Below, piece after piece: positions 14,720-23,807 of a stretch of DNA of 36,612 bases (position 1 is its first letter; each line of letters starts with the position of its first letter). Under the pieces are notes generated by a model. That model was not told the origin of the DNA. It did not search any database and was given only the letters and a program-made list of their open reading frames with translations. The translations under genes were made by a program, and so were the position numbers. The DNA is from Acidobacteriota bacterium (lineage in GTDB: Bacteria; Acidobacteriota; Terriglobia; Acidiferrales; UBA7541). The stretch spans positions 1 through 36,612 of the forward strand of contig QHZB01000208.1 of assembly GCA_003224525.1 (NCBI GenBank), given 5' to 3'.

Positions 14720-17467
14720 TTAAGGGACCTCTTCGATGACCAATCGGACCGGGCCGAGCAAACCAGAAGGCAAAGGCTGCAAGTTCTCCATGTCTTGAGG
14801 CGCGAAGCGTTCCCCATACCTGTTGTTCAGTAACCTATAGTTTCGCAGGGAACGTCCCGCCAGCCAATTTATGGCCAGATTTTCGACGGTAATCTTTAAA
14901 TGATTATCTCCAGGACGCAGCGCTCCTGAAATCTCCAGCTCGTAAGGAGGCTTCCAAATCGAACCTCGAGGCTGGCCATTCACGACTACTTGCGCGGCCT
15001 CACGAACGGGGCTTTCCAACCAGGCTCGCATTCGCGGATGACCATGCTGAGGCCGCTCGACAACGATTCCCGGTCCGAAGTCGAGGTACACGCGAACCCT
15101 CGAATTCAAGATCTTTGGGGAAACGTCAAAGTTTTTTTCGTAGACCGCATCTCCAGAATAGAACCGCGTCTCTTCCTCGTCCGCCCATGGGTGCACTCTA
15201 TCCATATGAACTGTTCGACGGAGATTGGGAAACGTCACTGTCCAATCCCGTTCCAGATCGAGTATTTCCCCAGCCGGTCCCGAGACGGATCTCCTTGTCT
15301 TGGATTGATCAGTGGCCGAGGAATTGCCGGTTCGAAACACTATGACCCGTGACTCGTAAGGCTGCAAATTCAGTTCGACCGAAGAGTTTGCGCTAATCTG
15401 TGAGGCATTTCCTGAAGAAGGGTCCCACCATTCTGCATGCGGTTGCGACGCGCGAAATGTAGCGTTCGTGGAAATGGGATGGTTGCTCGTATTTGCGAGA
15501 AAATAGAGGTCCCCAAAGGACAATTTGCGATGAACGAAGCCAATTTCCGGTGCGTGAGGAGAAGTAGTGAAGTCCGGTTTGAGGGAATGTGCCAAGGTAT
15601 TCCTAAGCTGCTTTTCGTCCGAAACAAAAAGGCCTTTTCCGGGTGTTGCGTGGAACAATTCCTCTGAGATTTCTCGCTCCTGGGGAGTGTCTGTTTCCGC
15701 CTCCTCGAGGCCCGGCGCGCGCGAGGGAAGATTTCTTGTGGCCATCACAATGCCGCCATTACGCGCGTAGGTCTCGATTTGACGATAGGTCGCTAGGGGC
15801 AATCGCTCAACACCGGGCAAGATCAGCACCGGATAGGGAATTCCTGATTTGGCGATCGTCTCGCAATCGATAAAATCGAAGTTGAATCCCGCGTCAAGGA
15901 TTTGCGGAATGACCTCCGGCCCCAGCAACCGCTCCATCGATTCGCTCACGGAAACTTTCCCCGGCGTGAATTGCGCCCAGGCATCATCCGTGGGCAAAAG
16001 AAGCGCGACATCATTCGCCGGCCCGCCCTGGCGGAGCACATAGCTAACCCTTTGCAGATACTGCGTGACCTGCGGCATGACCGGCCACCACGGATTGTGG
16101 TCATTGAGAGCCGCGGCTGCGTAAAAAGCCCATCCCGGCTCGCCAGCCTCTTTTGGCGAATATGGCCAACCGTGCCCAATCAACTGATTGACTCCTTGCA
16201 GAAAAAACAAGTCGGCTTCCACTTTCATGTCCAGCGGTGTTGCCCGAAAAGCGGGGGAATGCAACCATGTCCAGGTCTCCGCCGAGGTGACGCTCCTTCC
16301 CTGAAGATGGCTCGCGGATGAGGCCCAACGAGTCGTTGAGAAACCCCGCCATTCTGGGCCTTCGCCTTCCGGTAGATCAACCAAGGAATTACTAGAAAGC
16401 GTGACGGCGGGGATACCGTATGTCTGAGAGCGGAAAAGCGTCTTGTGTTGCGCCGCCCATTCTCGAACTGAAGTGAGATAGCGCTCATTCATCAGTTCGG
16501 TGAGTGTTCTTCCCCAATCGTGGCGGATGTCCGCAGTCTTCGGACCAATGTCCCGAACAAGAGCGGGCAAATACGGCGTTAAATCGTAACCACGGCGCCG
16601 GCGAAATTGTTGCAGGAGGTCACCAGTCCAGTCCGAACCATACACTTCCAGGCTGTCGCTGAAGACGGAATAAGGAGGAGCGTCGCCAAAGGCTTCCATC
16701 AAGCGGTCTCCTACGGCGTGAAGATGATTCTCGATTGCCCCGCGGTCAAAGTGATCGAGGACGAACCCTTCGGCGCCAAAGGCGGGCCGCTTGACCATCA
16801 TCCCTGTCCGGCTCGAGATGAAGAACAGGAGGACGTGCGGGCCGATAAGCTTCCCTGGGACGCGAAGCCGGACATTTTGAATCTCGAAGACCTGCCGCGC
16901 CTCGGATGCGGAAAAGTTCTTCGGTTCGCCGGGCGCCAGGAACGCAGCGATCAACTCCTCTCCAGCACCGATGCTGGGGACGGCTATCGAATGTGCTCCC
17001 CGCGGCACAGTCGTCATTACAATTCGCAGTGCACCTGCCGCCTGCGTTATGGGGATGTGCGGCCCGCCAAAAGGCCAGCCGCTTCCGAGTGTCACATCCA
17101 TGCGCAGGCCGAGTCTGCGTGTCTCGTCCGCCGCAAAGCGCAGATCATCGATAAATTCATCGGAGAGATAGGGGAAGTTGTGGAAGCCGCGGACAGGATC
17201 GTCGAGTTCAAGCGGGTAGACGGGCTGAACTTCAACTCCCCCGATTCCCCCTTCCTTCATCTTGCCAAGTTCCCGCGCGAGTTCCGGCTTTGTCACCGCA
17301 GGCCCGAACCACCACCAGCGCATCAGGATGCGGCTGTCGTCAGGAGGGTTCGCGAAGTTTTGACGCAACGTCTCCCATTCGGCTGCAGGCCCGGTTTGCC
17401 TGGCCGCATGCACAAAGAGAACTCCAACAATCGGTAGCAGGGCCGGCAATCTGCGAAGTGTTTTCAA
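14720..17467 (-). CDS. GH106-type alpha-L-rhamnosidase-like secreted glycosidase
   Basis: This 915-residue protein begins with an apparent signal peptide (1-22). The N-terminal half has the GH106 family signatures: RWWWFGPAVTKPELARELGKMKEGGIGGVEVQPVYP (about 50-85), RMDVTLGSGWPFGGP (122-136), and YSVFSDSLEVYGSDWTGDLL. The C-terminal part has beta-sandwich sugar-binding domains of the GH2 kind (LRPGDNHLKITVENLAINWLAG). GH106 enzymes release L-rhamnose from plant cell-wall rhamnogalacturonan and rhamnosides. The start is a TTG (17465-17467) with only a weak TAGAG before it, nine bases after the stop of the Oar gene, so translation probably depends on coupling. The upstream mutarotase and receptor fit a rhamnoside-uptake unit. 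Confidence 0.87.
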   Translation of the reverse strand: MKTLRRLPALLPIVGVLFVHAARQTGPAAEWETLRQNFANPPDDSRILMRWWWFGPAVTKPELARELGKMKEGGIGGVEVQPVYPLELDDPVRGFHNFPYLSDEFIDDLRFAADETRRLGLRMDVTLGSGWPFGGPHIPITQAAGALRIVMTTVPRGAHSIAVPSIGAGEELIAAFLAPGEPKNFSASEARQVFEIQNVRLRVPGKLIGPHVLLFFISSRTGMMVKRPAFGAEGFVLDHFDRGAIENHLHAVGDRLMEAFGDAPPYSVFSDSLEVYGSDWTGDLLQQFRRRRGYDLTPYLPALVRDIGPKTADIRHDWGRTLTELMNERYLTSVREWAAQHKTLFRSQTYGIPAVTLSSNSLVDLPEGEGPEWRGFSTTRWASSASHLQGRSVTSAETWTWLHSPAFRATPLDMKVEADLFFLQGVNQLIGHGWPYSPKEAGEPGWAFYAAAALNDHNPWWPVMPQVTQYLQRVSYVLRQGGPANDVALLLPTDDAWAQFTPGKVSVSESMERLLGPEVIPQILDAGFNFDFIDCETIAKSGIPYPVLILPGVERLPLATYRQIETYARNGGIVMATRNLPSRAPGLEEAETDTPQEREISEELFHATPGKGLFVSDEKQLRNTLAHSLKPDFTTSPHAPEIGFVHRKLSFGDLYFLANTSNHPISTNATFRASQPHAEWWDPSSGNASQISANSSVELNLQPYESRVIVFRTGNSSATDQSKTRRSVSGPAGEILDLERDWTVTFPNLRRTVHMDRVHPWADEEETRFYSGDAVYEKNFDVSPKILNSRVRVYLDFGPGIVVERPQHGHPRMRAWLESPVREAAQVVVNGQPRGSIWKPPYELEISGALRPGDNHLKITVENLAINWLAGRSLRNYRLLNNRYGERFAPQDMENLQPLPSGLLGPVRLVIEEVP

Positions 17468-17476
17468 TTGGCTGCT

Positions 17477-20400
17477 CTACCAATGCATTTTAAATCCAAG
17501 TTGTAGAATTCTCGGGTCGAATGCGCTGGGAACGAAGCCGGGCGTGGTCGCGCCAATCTGTCGACCAAAGTTGGACGAGTTGATACCCGCCGTTGTGCCA
17601 GGGCCTCCAATGCTCGGATTGAAGTGATTGATAGCGTTAAAAGCTTCGAATCGAAATTCAATCTGCTTCTGGTCGTGGATCGGGAAGACCCGGGTAATGG
17701 CCATATCCACGCTGAACGTCCCTGGTGAACGTAAGAAGTCGCGGCCAACGCTTCCGAAACCGAAAGTGCTGCTGGGAATGGTCGCGAAAGCGGCCTTGTT
17801 GAACACCACATAACACTGTGTGGTCCCCGTTGTATTGCAGGGCTGCCACTGGTTGATGTAAATCGGTTGCCCGGGAACTATGTTGGGCCGGTCGTTGCCT
17901 TCACCGGTGGCGGAAGTGTCCGTCCCTGTTCGAACGTCAATGGGCCAGCCGCTCTGCGCGCGAATTGCCGGTGCGAATTGCCATCCGCCCAAGAGCCAAC
18001 GAACTGCTCCCTCTCCGTGGAATGGGCTGGCTGCAACCACCGTCGCATTAAAGATGTGCGTGATATCAAAGTTGCAGACGGCATAGTCAGCCCGCGGGTT
18101 GTTTTGTATCTGGAAGTACGTGCCCCGCAGGTCTCCGTTGAAATCCCCAATGCTCATGCATTTCGAATAGGTGTAGTTGGTATGGAGTGAAAAGCCTTTG
18201 CGGAAGCGATGCTTCAAGCTGGCGAGCAAACCGTGGTAAGTCGAAAAGCCGCTGTCGAATGCCAGGTCGAGTATCCCAATGAGCCCAGGATTCTGTGGCG
18301 CGCTCGCTCCGCCGGCCGTGAGTGTTAAGAAGCGGCGAGGCGTCTCATTAGCGGCGCTACCTTGGCAAGTGCCTCCCGGCGCAGCCGAGCAGGCAGCCGG
18401 CGTAGCCTGCGGCGAGTTGAAGTCGTAAGACAAGGGAACGTGGACGCTTCGATTGCCCAAGTAAGAAAAGGAAACCGCCCAATCACCAAAGAACTGTCGC
18501 TCCCAGCTCAGATTCCATTGCTGCATGTACATGGGCTTCATGTCTGGCGGGAAGGAAACCCAGAACGAGCCCCCGGGGAAGATGGCTCCACTGCCAGGGA
18601 ATGGGTTCTGATTTGCGTTTGAAGACCCGCAACCCGTTGCCCTCGAATAGTTCAGCCACGGGTTTGAGAACGTGCCACACCCGCTGGAATTGTCAATCTG
18701 GTTGACGACCGGAGGATTCGACGTCAGGCGTTGCGAGTACCATGCCATCGCGGAATCGTAGAAGATTCCGTACCCGGCGCGTATGCTCTGCTTGCCGTTT
18801 CCCGTCGGGTCCCACGCAATGCCAAAGCGCGGCGCAAAATTCGGCAAGTGGTTGTTGGTGAATGCCGCTGGAACGCCCGGGTCTCCAAAAAACAGCATGC
18901 CGGCAGGAGCATTGGGATACACCGCACTGTGAACATTTTGCTGAAATGCGTTCATATTGAAAATGCTTCCGCGGCGAAATACGTCCGAGGGCCACAGCGT
19001 CGGTTCCCACCTCAAGCCGGCCGTTAATGTAATCCTGCTGCTGAGGCGAAACGTATCCTGTCCGTAAAAGCTCGGAATGGTTGAGCGATAGGCCACCTGC
19101 TGCGCGCGACTCTGCGTAAAACCGCTGTACCTGCCGATTAGAAAGTCCGCGAGGCCGTCACCGGTGAACGTTCCATTCCATGTAAACGTTCCGTTTTCAT
19201 CGTAGCCCGTGAGCGTATTGTTTTGTGTCCGGATCACAAGGGCGCCGAAGGCAGAGTGATGGCGTCCGCGAATCCAATCAACGTCATCCGCTTCCGTCCA
19301 AGTATTCACATTGAAATGGCCCGGGGCGCACGTACCGCACCCGAGACCAAAGTAGCCGCTGATCGAAGTGAGCAGAAAATTGGAGATTTCCACGTACATG
19401 TTGCTTCCAAGGGTTGTGGCGTTGATGTCGCCTGGATTCACGCCGCGATTGTCACGGCGGCGCGATGCGGTCACGTGAAACGAGTTGACCAGGTTTCGCG
19501 AGATGGAATAGTTGTCGCCGATCGTAAGGCTTTGCGCCCGTTCCCCGTTGCCGGGTGTCTGCGTCAAGATGAGATTGTGGATATCGAACGGCGGCGGAGC
19601 CTGGAAGTCATCAATGAAATAACGTCCGTAGAGATTGTGCTTGCTGCTGAACGCGTAGTCTACACGTCCGATTTCCTGGTTTTCGTTGTCAATGGCGGGC
19701 AAAGCGTAGTTCAGCAACCCGCAAGGGTCGGTCGAGAGGGGAACGTATCCTGCACTGAACACTTTAACGGAAGCCGGGTCAAAAGAGGTTGGGTTGGCCT
19801 GATTTCCTGAGAATGGGGCCTTCAACGTTCTGCCCGAAGTTGTCCCGGTACAGCCAGGCGATTCGAGAGCGGTAAAATCGCCGGCAAGCGCTGCCGCAGT
19901 CGCCGTGTGTGTCGTTGCTGTCGCCACGGAGTGTTGGCGAGTGCCTTGATAACCTGCAAAGAAAAACAACTTATCCGGGATGATCTTCCCGCCGACCACT
20001 CCACCAAACTGATTGCGTAGCAGATTGTCGCGCTTGGCGCCGCTCGCAGTGAGGAAGCTATGCGGCGCGGCGTTAAGCACACCACCCCGGTAGAACTCGA
20101 ATGCTGCGCCGTGAAGACTGTTCGTTCCGGACTTCGTGACTAGGTTCACGACACCGCCCGGGTGCAGTCCGTTTCGCGCGGGCAACGAGCTTGTTTCCAC
20201 GCTGAATTCCTGAAGCGCATCGGGAAACGGGAAGGGCAAATTGACATTCGAAAAGGTGTCGTTGTTGTCCCCGCCGTCGAGCAAATAGTTTGTTCCGTTG
20301 GCCTGCCCCCCCGCTACGGAGATCGTGACCGAGCTGTAAAAGTTCTTGCTGCCGACTTCGTCGCCCCCCGGTGCGCTCATCGACGCGCCCGAAATCAGAA

Positions 20401-20887
20401 CGAGTTGCGTCACATAGCGGCCGTTCAAGGGCAGTTCGGAGATGCGCTGCGATTCCACGACATTGGAGACCGAAGCATTCTCAGCTTGGATCATGCTGGC
20501 GGCTGCAGTCACCTCCACCGTTTCCGAGACCGAACCGACCGAGAGAACAGCGTTGAGCGTTACGTGGTCGTTCACCTGCAGCACAATTCCCGTTTGGCTG
20601 TAGCTCTTGAACCCCTCTTTCTTGACCTCGAGCTGGTAGGATCCAACGGGTAGGCCAGGCAGAACGTACCGTCCTTGTTCGTCGGTGGTCGCCGTGTGGG
20701 CAATGTTTCGCTGCGTCTCAAGCAGTTTGATCGCGACGCCCGGCACTGCGGCTCCCGAGCCGTCAGTTACTCGCCCGGACACCTGAGCGACGTTTACCTG
20801 CTGCGCTCTGGCATTCGGGGACCAGAGGACAAGCAATGCAGCGTATCCGGCCACACAAATCGCTCGATAGAGAGTCGTACGGCACAT
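17477..20887 (-). CDS. Oar-type TonB-dependent receptor of the rhamnoside operon
   Basis: From ATG 20887, with AAGGAGAT six bases upstream, the protein has 1136 residues. It shows a signal peptide (1-28) and a carboxypeptidase-regulatory-like domain (about 30-120; QVSGRVTDGSGAAVPGVAIK … GRYVLPGLPVGSYQLEV). It continues with a plug (ISELPLNGRYVTQLVLISG, YLLDGGDNNDTF, VNLVTKSGTNSLHGAAFEFYRGG) and a long barrel ending in Trp. An earlier in-frame ATG (20950) is ignored because it would delay the signal peptide. It lies between the mutarotase and the GH106 gene and most likely brings rhamnose-containing oligomers across the outer membrane. The mutarotase reading frame overlaps its first 125 bases. 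Confidence 0.92.
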   Translation of the reverse strand: MCRTTLYRAICVAGYAALLVLWSPNARAQQVNVAQVSGRVTDGSGAAVPGVAIKLLETQRNIAHTATTDEQGRYVLPGLPVGSYQLEVKKEGFKSYSQTGIVLQVNDHVTLNAVLSVGSVSETVEVTAAASMIQAENASVSNVVESQRISELPLNGRYVTQLVLISGASMSAPGGDEVGSKNFYSSVTISVAGGQANGTNYLLDGGDNNDTFSNVNLPFPFPDALQEFSVETSSLPARNGLHPGGVVNLVTKSGTNSLHGAAFEFYRGGVLNAAPHSFLTASGAKRDNLLRNQFGGVVGGKIIPDKLFFFAGYQGTRQHSVATATTHTATAAALAGDFTALESPGCTGTTSGRTLKAPFSGNQANPTSFDPASVKVFSAGYVPLSTDPCGLLNYALPAIDNENQEIGRVDYAFSSKHNLYGRYFIDDFQAPPPFDIHNLILTQTPGNGERAQSLTIGDNYSISRNLVNSFHVTASRRRDNRGVNPGDINATTLGSNMYVEISNFLLTSISGYFGLGCGTCAPGHFNVNTWTEADDVDWIRGRHHSAFGALVIRTQNNTLTGYDENGTFTWNGTFTGDGLADFLIGRYSGFTQSRAQQVAYRSTIPSFYGQDTFRLSSRITLTAGLRWEPTLWPSDVFRRGSIFNMNAFQQNVHSAVYPNAPAGMLFFGDPGVPAAFTNNHLPNFAPRFGIAWDPTGNGKQSIRAGYGIFYDSAMAWYSQRLTSNPPVVNQIDNSSGCGTFSNPWLNYSRATGCGSSNANQNPFPGSGAIFPGGSFWVSFPPDMKPMYMQQWNLSWERQFFGDWAVSFSYLGNRSVHVPLSYDFNSPQATPAACSAAPGGTCQGSAANETPRRFLTLTAGGASAPQNPGLIGILDLAFDSGFSTYHGLLASLKHRFRKGFSLHTNYTYSKCMSIGDFNGDLRGTYFQIQNNPRADYAVCNFDITHIFNATVVAASPFHGEGAVRWLLGGWQFAPAIRAQSGWPIDVRTGTDTSATGEGNDRPNIVPGQPIYINQWQPCNTTGTTQCYVVFNKAAFATIPSSTFGFGSVGRDFLRSPGTFSVDMAITRVFPIHDQKQIEFRFEAFNAINHFNPSIGGPGTTAGINSSNFGRQIGATTPGFVPSAFDPRILQLGFKMHW

Positions 20888-21299
20888 TATTGATCTCCTT
20901 TTGGCGAACACACGAACTTGCCGCTCCGTCGGGAGGCAGAACAACCCCAAGCGCGGGATTTGACGTCATTTCGCCTCTAAGCGCAACTAGAAATACTTCT
21001 TCCAACGGGACCATTGCCCGATCTGGCAAGGCGCCCTCAGGCGGCTCGAAAAAATCCGCCATCTCCCGTTGCCAGCGTTCATGCACTTCTCGTTTGGCCA
21101 TCTCGGCGCGAGCAGGGTCGAAATCCGCGGTTTTCAGATTCCCGACGAGAAGGCCGTCGGGCCGGAGGAACAGCGAGTAGTTGCTGCAACCGGTTTCGCG
21201 TAATGCCGCTCGCATTTCCGGCCACACGACACGCTGCCGCTGTTTGTAGTCCTCGAGACCTTCTGGCTTCACTCGCAGCACAAAACAAACGCGTTTCAT
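20763..21299 (-). CDS. rhaM: L-rhamnose mutarotase, damaged and C-terminally run-on
   Basis: Residues 1-107 match RhaM, which interconverts alpha- and beta-L-rhamnose: a ferredoxin-like alpha+beta fold with KRVCFVLRVKPEGLEDYKQR, WPEM at 26-29, NYSLFLRPDGLLVG, and an ending LEEVFLVAL where the family normally stops at about 104 residues. Here the frame continues another 71 codons, through the Shine-Dalgarno and into the first 125 bases of the Oar gene. The tail looks like random translation, so the natural stop has probably been lost. By alignment from memory with E. coli RhaM, catalytic His22 is Gln here. Both changes argue for decay, though the core is otherwise well preserved. The start ATG 21299 lies 11 bases after the stop of the aldolase remnant. 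Confidence 0.75.
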   Translation of the reverse strand: MKRVCFVLRVKPEGLEDYKQRQRVVWPEMRAALRETGCSNYSLFLRPDGLLVGNLKTADFDPARAEMAKREVHERWQREMADFFEPPEGALPDRAMVPLEEVFLVALRGEMTSNPALGVVLPPDGAASSCVRQKEINNVPYDSLSSDLCGRIRCIACPLVPECQSAAGKRRSGVRASN

Positions 21300-21310
21300 G
21301 AAATCCTCAA

Positions 21311-21463
21311 CTATCGCAGGAACGCTTCAGTCAACCCGCCGTCCACGGGAATGACATGACCGGTCGTCTTAGAGCTTTGGTCGCTTGTCAGCCATACTGT
21401 GGCATTCGCGCAGTCTTCCGGAAGAATCGATCGCTTCGTTAGCGTGCGCTGGGCGTAAAACCA
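21311..21463 (-). pseudogene. C-terminal remnant of bifunctional rhamnulose-1-phosphate aldolase/short-chain dehydrogenase
   Basis: About 50 codons survive: FYAQRTLTKRSILPEDCANA, then VWLTSDQSSKTTGHVIPVDG and a final GGLTEAFLR. This is the end of the dehydrogenase half of the bifunctional RhaD/RhaE-type enzyme, in which an FY..RT helix precedes the PEDVA and SSKTTG…VDGG motifs. Upstream of Phe (about 21463) the homology ends abruptly, and after some 50 bases the DUF6788 gene begins on the same strand. The intact enzyme is about 600-700 residues, so more than 90 percent is missing. The remnant is 11 bases before rhaM, showing it was the first or an early gene of the rhamnose operon. Confidence 0.68.
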
Positions 21464-21515
21464 CCTTCCCCTTCTCGCAAACTCGCCAAGTACACTGAGC
21501 AACTTGCCGTCATCA

Positions 21516-21932
21516 CTAGCAGTGTTTCGATTTCCCGGACGATTTCGTTTTGAAGGTCGGTTTGGAGCCTCCTTTTTCGGCCGCCTCTCGGGAAGCTGCC
21601 TGGGACCGTTCCAGTTGGGCATCCGCCCATTGTTCACAAGCCTCCCGATACTGCTCCACCTGCTCCCGAAACTTATGCCCTTGCTCGATTTGCTTCCGCG
21701 CCAGCTCGGCTTGTTCCGGACTTAAATACCGGGAGTGGGTTTTGCCTGCCATCGGCCGGGTCCAGCTGTAATAAGGGCCGTGACGCGCTTGGGGATCCTC
21801 TTGGCAGGGGCAGCTTGCTTTACCGCATTTCATGGTGCGCTCGGAGACGGACCCCCGGCGCATCGGTTTAGGCTGAGACAAAACTACGGCCAGCTCACGT
21901 ACGGACGAAGGTACCTCAGGAGGAATCTTCAT
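21516..21932 (-). CDS. DUF6788-type small protein, probably mobile-element cargo
   Basis: This 138-residue protein has an N-terminal RGSVSERTMKCGKASCPCQE block with a C-x4-C-x-C cluster, then RHGPYYSWTRPMAGKTHSRY, a long charged helix (PEQAELARKQIEQGHKFREQ and onward) and a basic, disordered tail. I recognise it as the DUF6788 type, whose genes in many bacteria are found beside transposase genes; its role is unknown. No transposase is present in this window, so this may be a fragment or a minimal element. It sits exactly where the 5' part of the rhamnulose aldolase gene should be. The start ATG 21932 has only a weak AGGAT upstream, and an inverted repeat lies just before it. Confidence 0.65.
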   Translation of the reverse strand: MKIPPEVPSSVRELAVVLSQPKPMRRGSVSERTMKCGKASCPCQEDPQARHGPYYSWTRPMAGKTHSRYLSPEQAELARKQIEQGHKFREQVEQYREACEQWADAQLERSQAASREAAEKGGSKPTFKTKSSGKSKHC

Positions 21933-21940
21933 GGATCTAT

Positions 21941-21963
21941 CCTACGGCATATATTATCGTAGG
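21941..21963 (-). promoter_or_regulatory. Inverted repeat with AT-rich centre upstream of the DUF6788 gene
   Basis: CCTACG (21941-21946) and CGTAGG (21958-21963) flank an 11-base AT-rich centre that, read on the minus strand, contains GATAAT, a fair -10 box. It lies 9-31 bases before the DUF6788 ATG. It could be an operator over a promoter or the end structure of the inserted element. Confidence 0.35.
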
Positions 21964-22103
21964 GAAAGATAAAAAAAGGACGGACTTTAGCCTAGCACCC
22001 TACGTCGTGAGCCCGATGCCTACGGCCACCCTTACCAGTTCGGTACCTGAGGCGCTATTACGAAAGATTTGGATGTCACGTGCGAAACTGCGCTGATGAG
22101 TGT

Positions 22104-23807
22104 TCAGGGCGCGTAACCGGGGCCGCGGAGCACCCTTCCCGGATGTGCACCGGTCATTTTGCCTCCCTCGATGACGGGGACGCCGTTGACCAGGACATAG
22201 TCCATTCCTTGCGAAAGTTGATTGGGATTGTCGAAGGTGGCGAGGTCGCGGACCGTGGCGGGATTGAAGATCACGACATCGGCCCACATGCCTGTGCGGA
22301 GAAGGCCGCGGCCTTCGAGCCTCAGGCGTTGAGCAGGCAGGGAAGAAAATTTGCGGATGGCGTCTTCGAGAGTGAGTTTGTGCTCTTCGCGAACGTATTT
22401 GCGCAGGATGCGAGGGAAAGTCCCGTAGGCGCGGGGATGCGAGTGTTCTCGACCGAGAATTCCTTCGGGTGAAACGCCGGAGGAGTCATTGTCAAACGAA
22501 ACCCAAGGTTGCTGAAGCGCCAAAACTACATCCGGCTCGGACATGCCAAAGGCGGCAATGCCGGTGCTTGCATCGTCCTGGATCAGAAAATCAAAGATGG
22601 TGTCCATGGGGTCTTCGTTCCAAAGCTTGGCAACTTCCGCGAGAGTCTTGCCCTGAAGAGGCAAGAGCTTGGGATTCAGGACCGAGGCGATGAGAACGGA
22701 TTCGGGACCCGAGATTTGCTGCCACTCGTTTTCCCAATCATCTGAAGGAGTAAGCATGTCTTTGCGGATGCGCTCGCGCGCACCGGGGTCTTTGAGGCGC
22801 TCGAGCAGTTTGGCTTTGCCGCCATCGTGGGCCCACGGCGGGATGAACGCAGAGAGGCCGTTGCCCCAAGCCGTATAAGCGTAGGTGTCGGCGGCGATGT
22901 CGACGCCTTGAGCGCGCGCGGAGTCGATTTTCGCGACGACTTCGGGCATGTGCCCCCAGGAAGCCTTGCCGGCAACTTTCAGGTGCCAGATTTCTACGGG
23001 TATATGCGCCTCGCGTGCGATTCGAATGAGTTCGTCGATAGATTGCAAGATGGCTGTACTCTCACTGCGCATGTGCGTGGCATAGATGCCGCCGAAGCGG
23101 GAGGCTTCAGCGGCAAGCGCGATCAATTCTTCGGTCTTGGCGTAGGGAGCAGGCGGATATTCGAGAGAAGTGGAGACACCGACGGCGCCGTCGAGCATGG
23201 CCTGGCGGACGAGTTCTTTCATCTGCTCGAGCTGCGCAGGCTTGGGTTGTACATCGTCGTCGCCGAGGACCATGCGGCGGACGCGGGTGGCGCCGACGTA
23301 ATCGGCGACATTGATGCCGATGCCTTGTTTTTCAAGGCGAGCAAAGTATTGGCGAAGGGTTCGCCAGTCGGCTTGCACGTGGAGCTGATCGAAGGCGCCT
23401 TGATCGGTACGGAGAATGGCGTCATTGAGCGGAGCGATGCATTCCCCTTCGCCGGTGATCTCCGTGGTGATGCCCTGATAGATTTTCGATGGCAAACGCG
23501 GATCGACGAGAACGGTGAGTTCGGACTGACCAAGCATATCAATAAAGCCGGGGGCGACAACGAGACCGTGAGCGTCGATGGTGCGCGTGCGAGGTGTTGC
23601 GGCGAGGTTGCCGATTGCGGCGATTCTTCCTTCGCGAATCCCGATGTCACCGGAATACCAAGGCGAACCAGTGCCGTCTATGATTTGGCCATTGGTGATG
23701 ACAATGTCGAACGCCGCGGGCAACCCGGCTTTCACTGGAAGAATAATCAGCGAAAAAAGGAGGGTGAGGGTTGCGGCCTTCCCTTGGGTGCAAATGGCAT
23801 GTCTCAT
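22104..23807 (-). CDS. Secreted D-aminoacylase-like amidohydrolase
   Basis: From ATG 23807 (CTGGAG eight bases upstream) the protein is 567 residues with a signal peptide (about 1-27). It follows the N-acyl-D-amino-acid deacylase pattern: FDIVITNGQIIDGTGSPWYSGDIGI, VVAPGFIDMLGQSE (84-96), EITGEGECIAP, GVSTSLEYPPAPYAKTEELI, YATHMRSES, VEIWHLKVAG, DTYAY, and the closing GMWADVVIFNPATVRD. It is expected to deacylate N-acylated D-amino acids or related compounds. The first metal motif, normally D-x-H-x-H, reads D90-M-L-G-Q here, so two metal-binding His residues are absent; later His residues remain. An in-frame ORF start much farther upstream (24020) is ignored because it precedes the signal peptide by 71 residues. 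Confidence 0.85.
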   Translation of the reverse strand: MRHAICTQGKAATLTLLFSLIILPVKAGLPAAFDIVITNGQIIDGTGSPWYSGDIGIREGRIAAIGNLAATPRTRTIDAHGLVVAPGFIDMLGQSELTVLVDPRLPSKIYQGITTEITGEGECIAPLNDAILRTDQGAFDQLHVQADWRTLRQYFARLEKQGIGINVADYVGATRVRRMVLGDDDVQPKPAQLEQMKELVRQAMLDGAVGVSTSLEYPPAPYAKTEELIALAAEASRFGGIYATHMRSESTAILQSIDELIRIAREAHIPVEIWHLKVAGKASWGHMPEVVAKIDSARAQGVDIAADTYAYTAWGNGLSAFIPPWAHDGGKAKLLERLKDPGARERIRKDMLTPSDDWENEWQQISGPESVLIASVLNPKLLPLQGKTLAEVAKLWNEDPMDTIFDFLIQDDASTGIAAFGMSEPDVVLALQQPWVSFDNDSSGVSPEGILGREHSHPRAYGTFPRILRKYVREEHKLTLEDAIRKFSSLPAQRLRLEGRGLLRTGMWADVVIFNPATVRDLATFDNPNQLSQGMDYVLVNGVPVIEGGKMTGAHPGRVLRGPGYAP

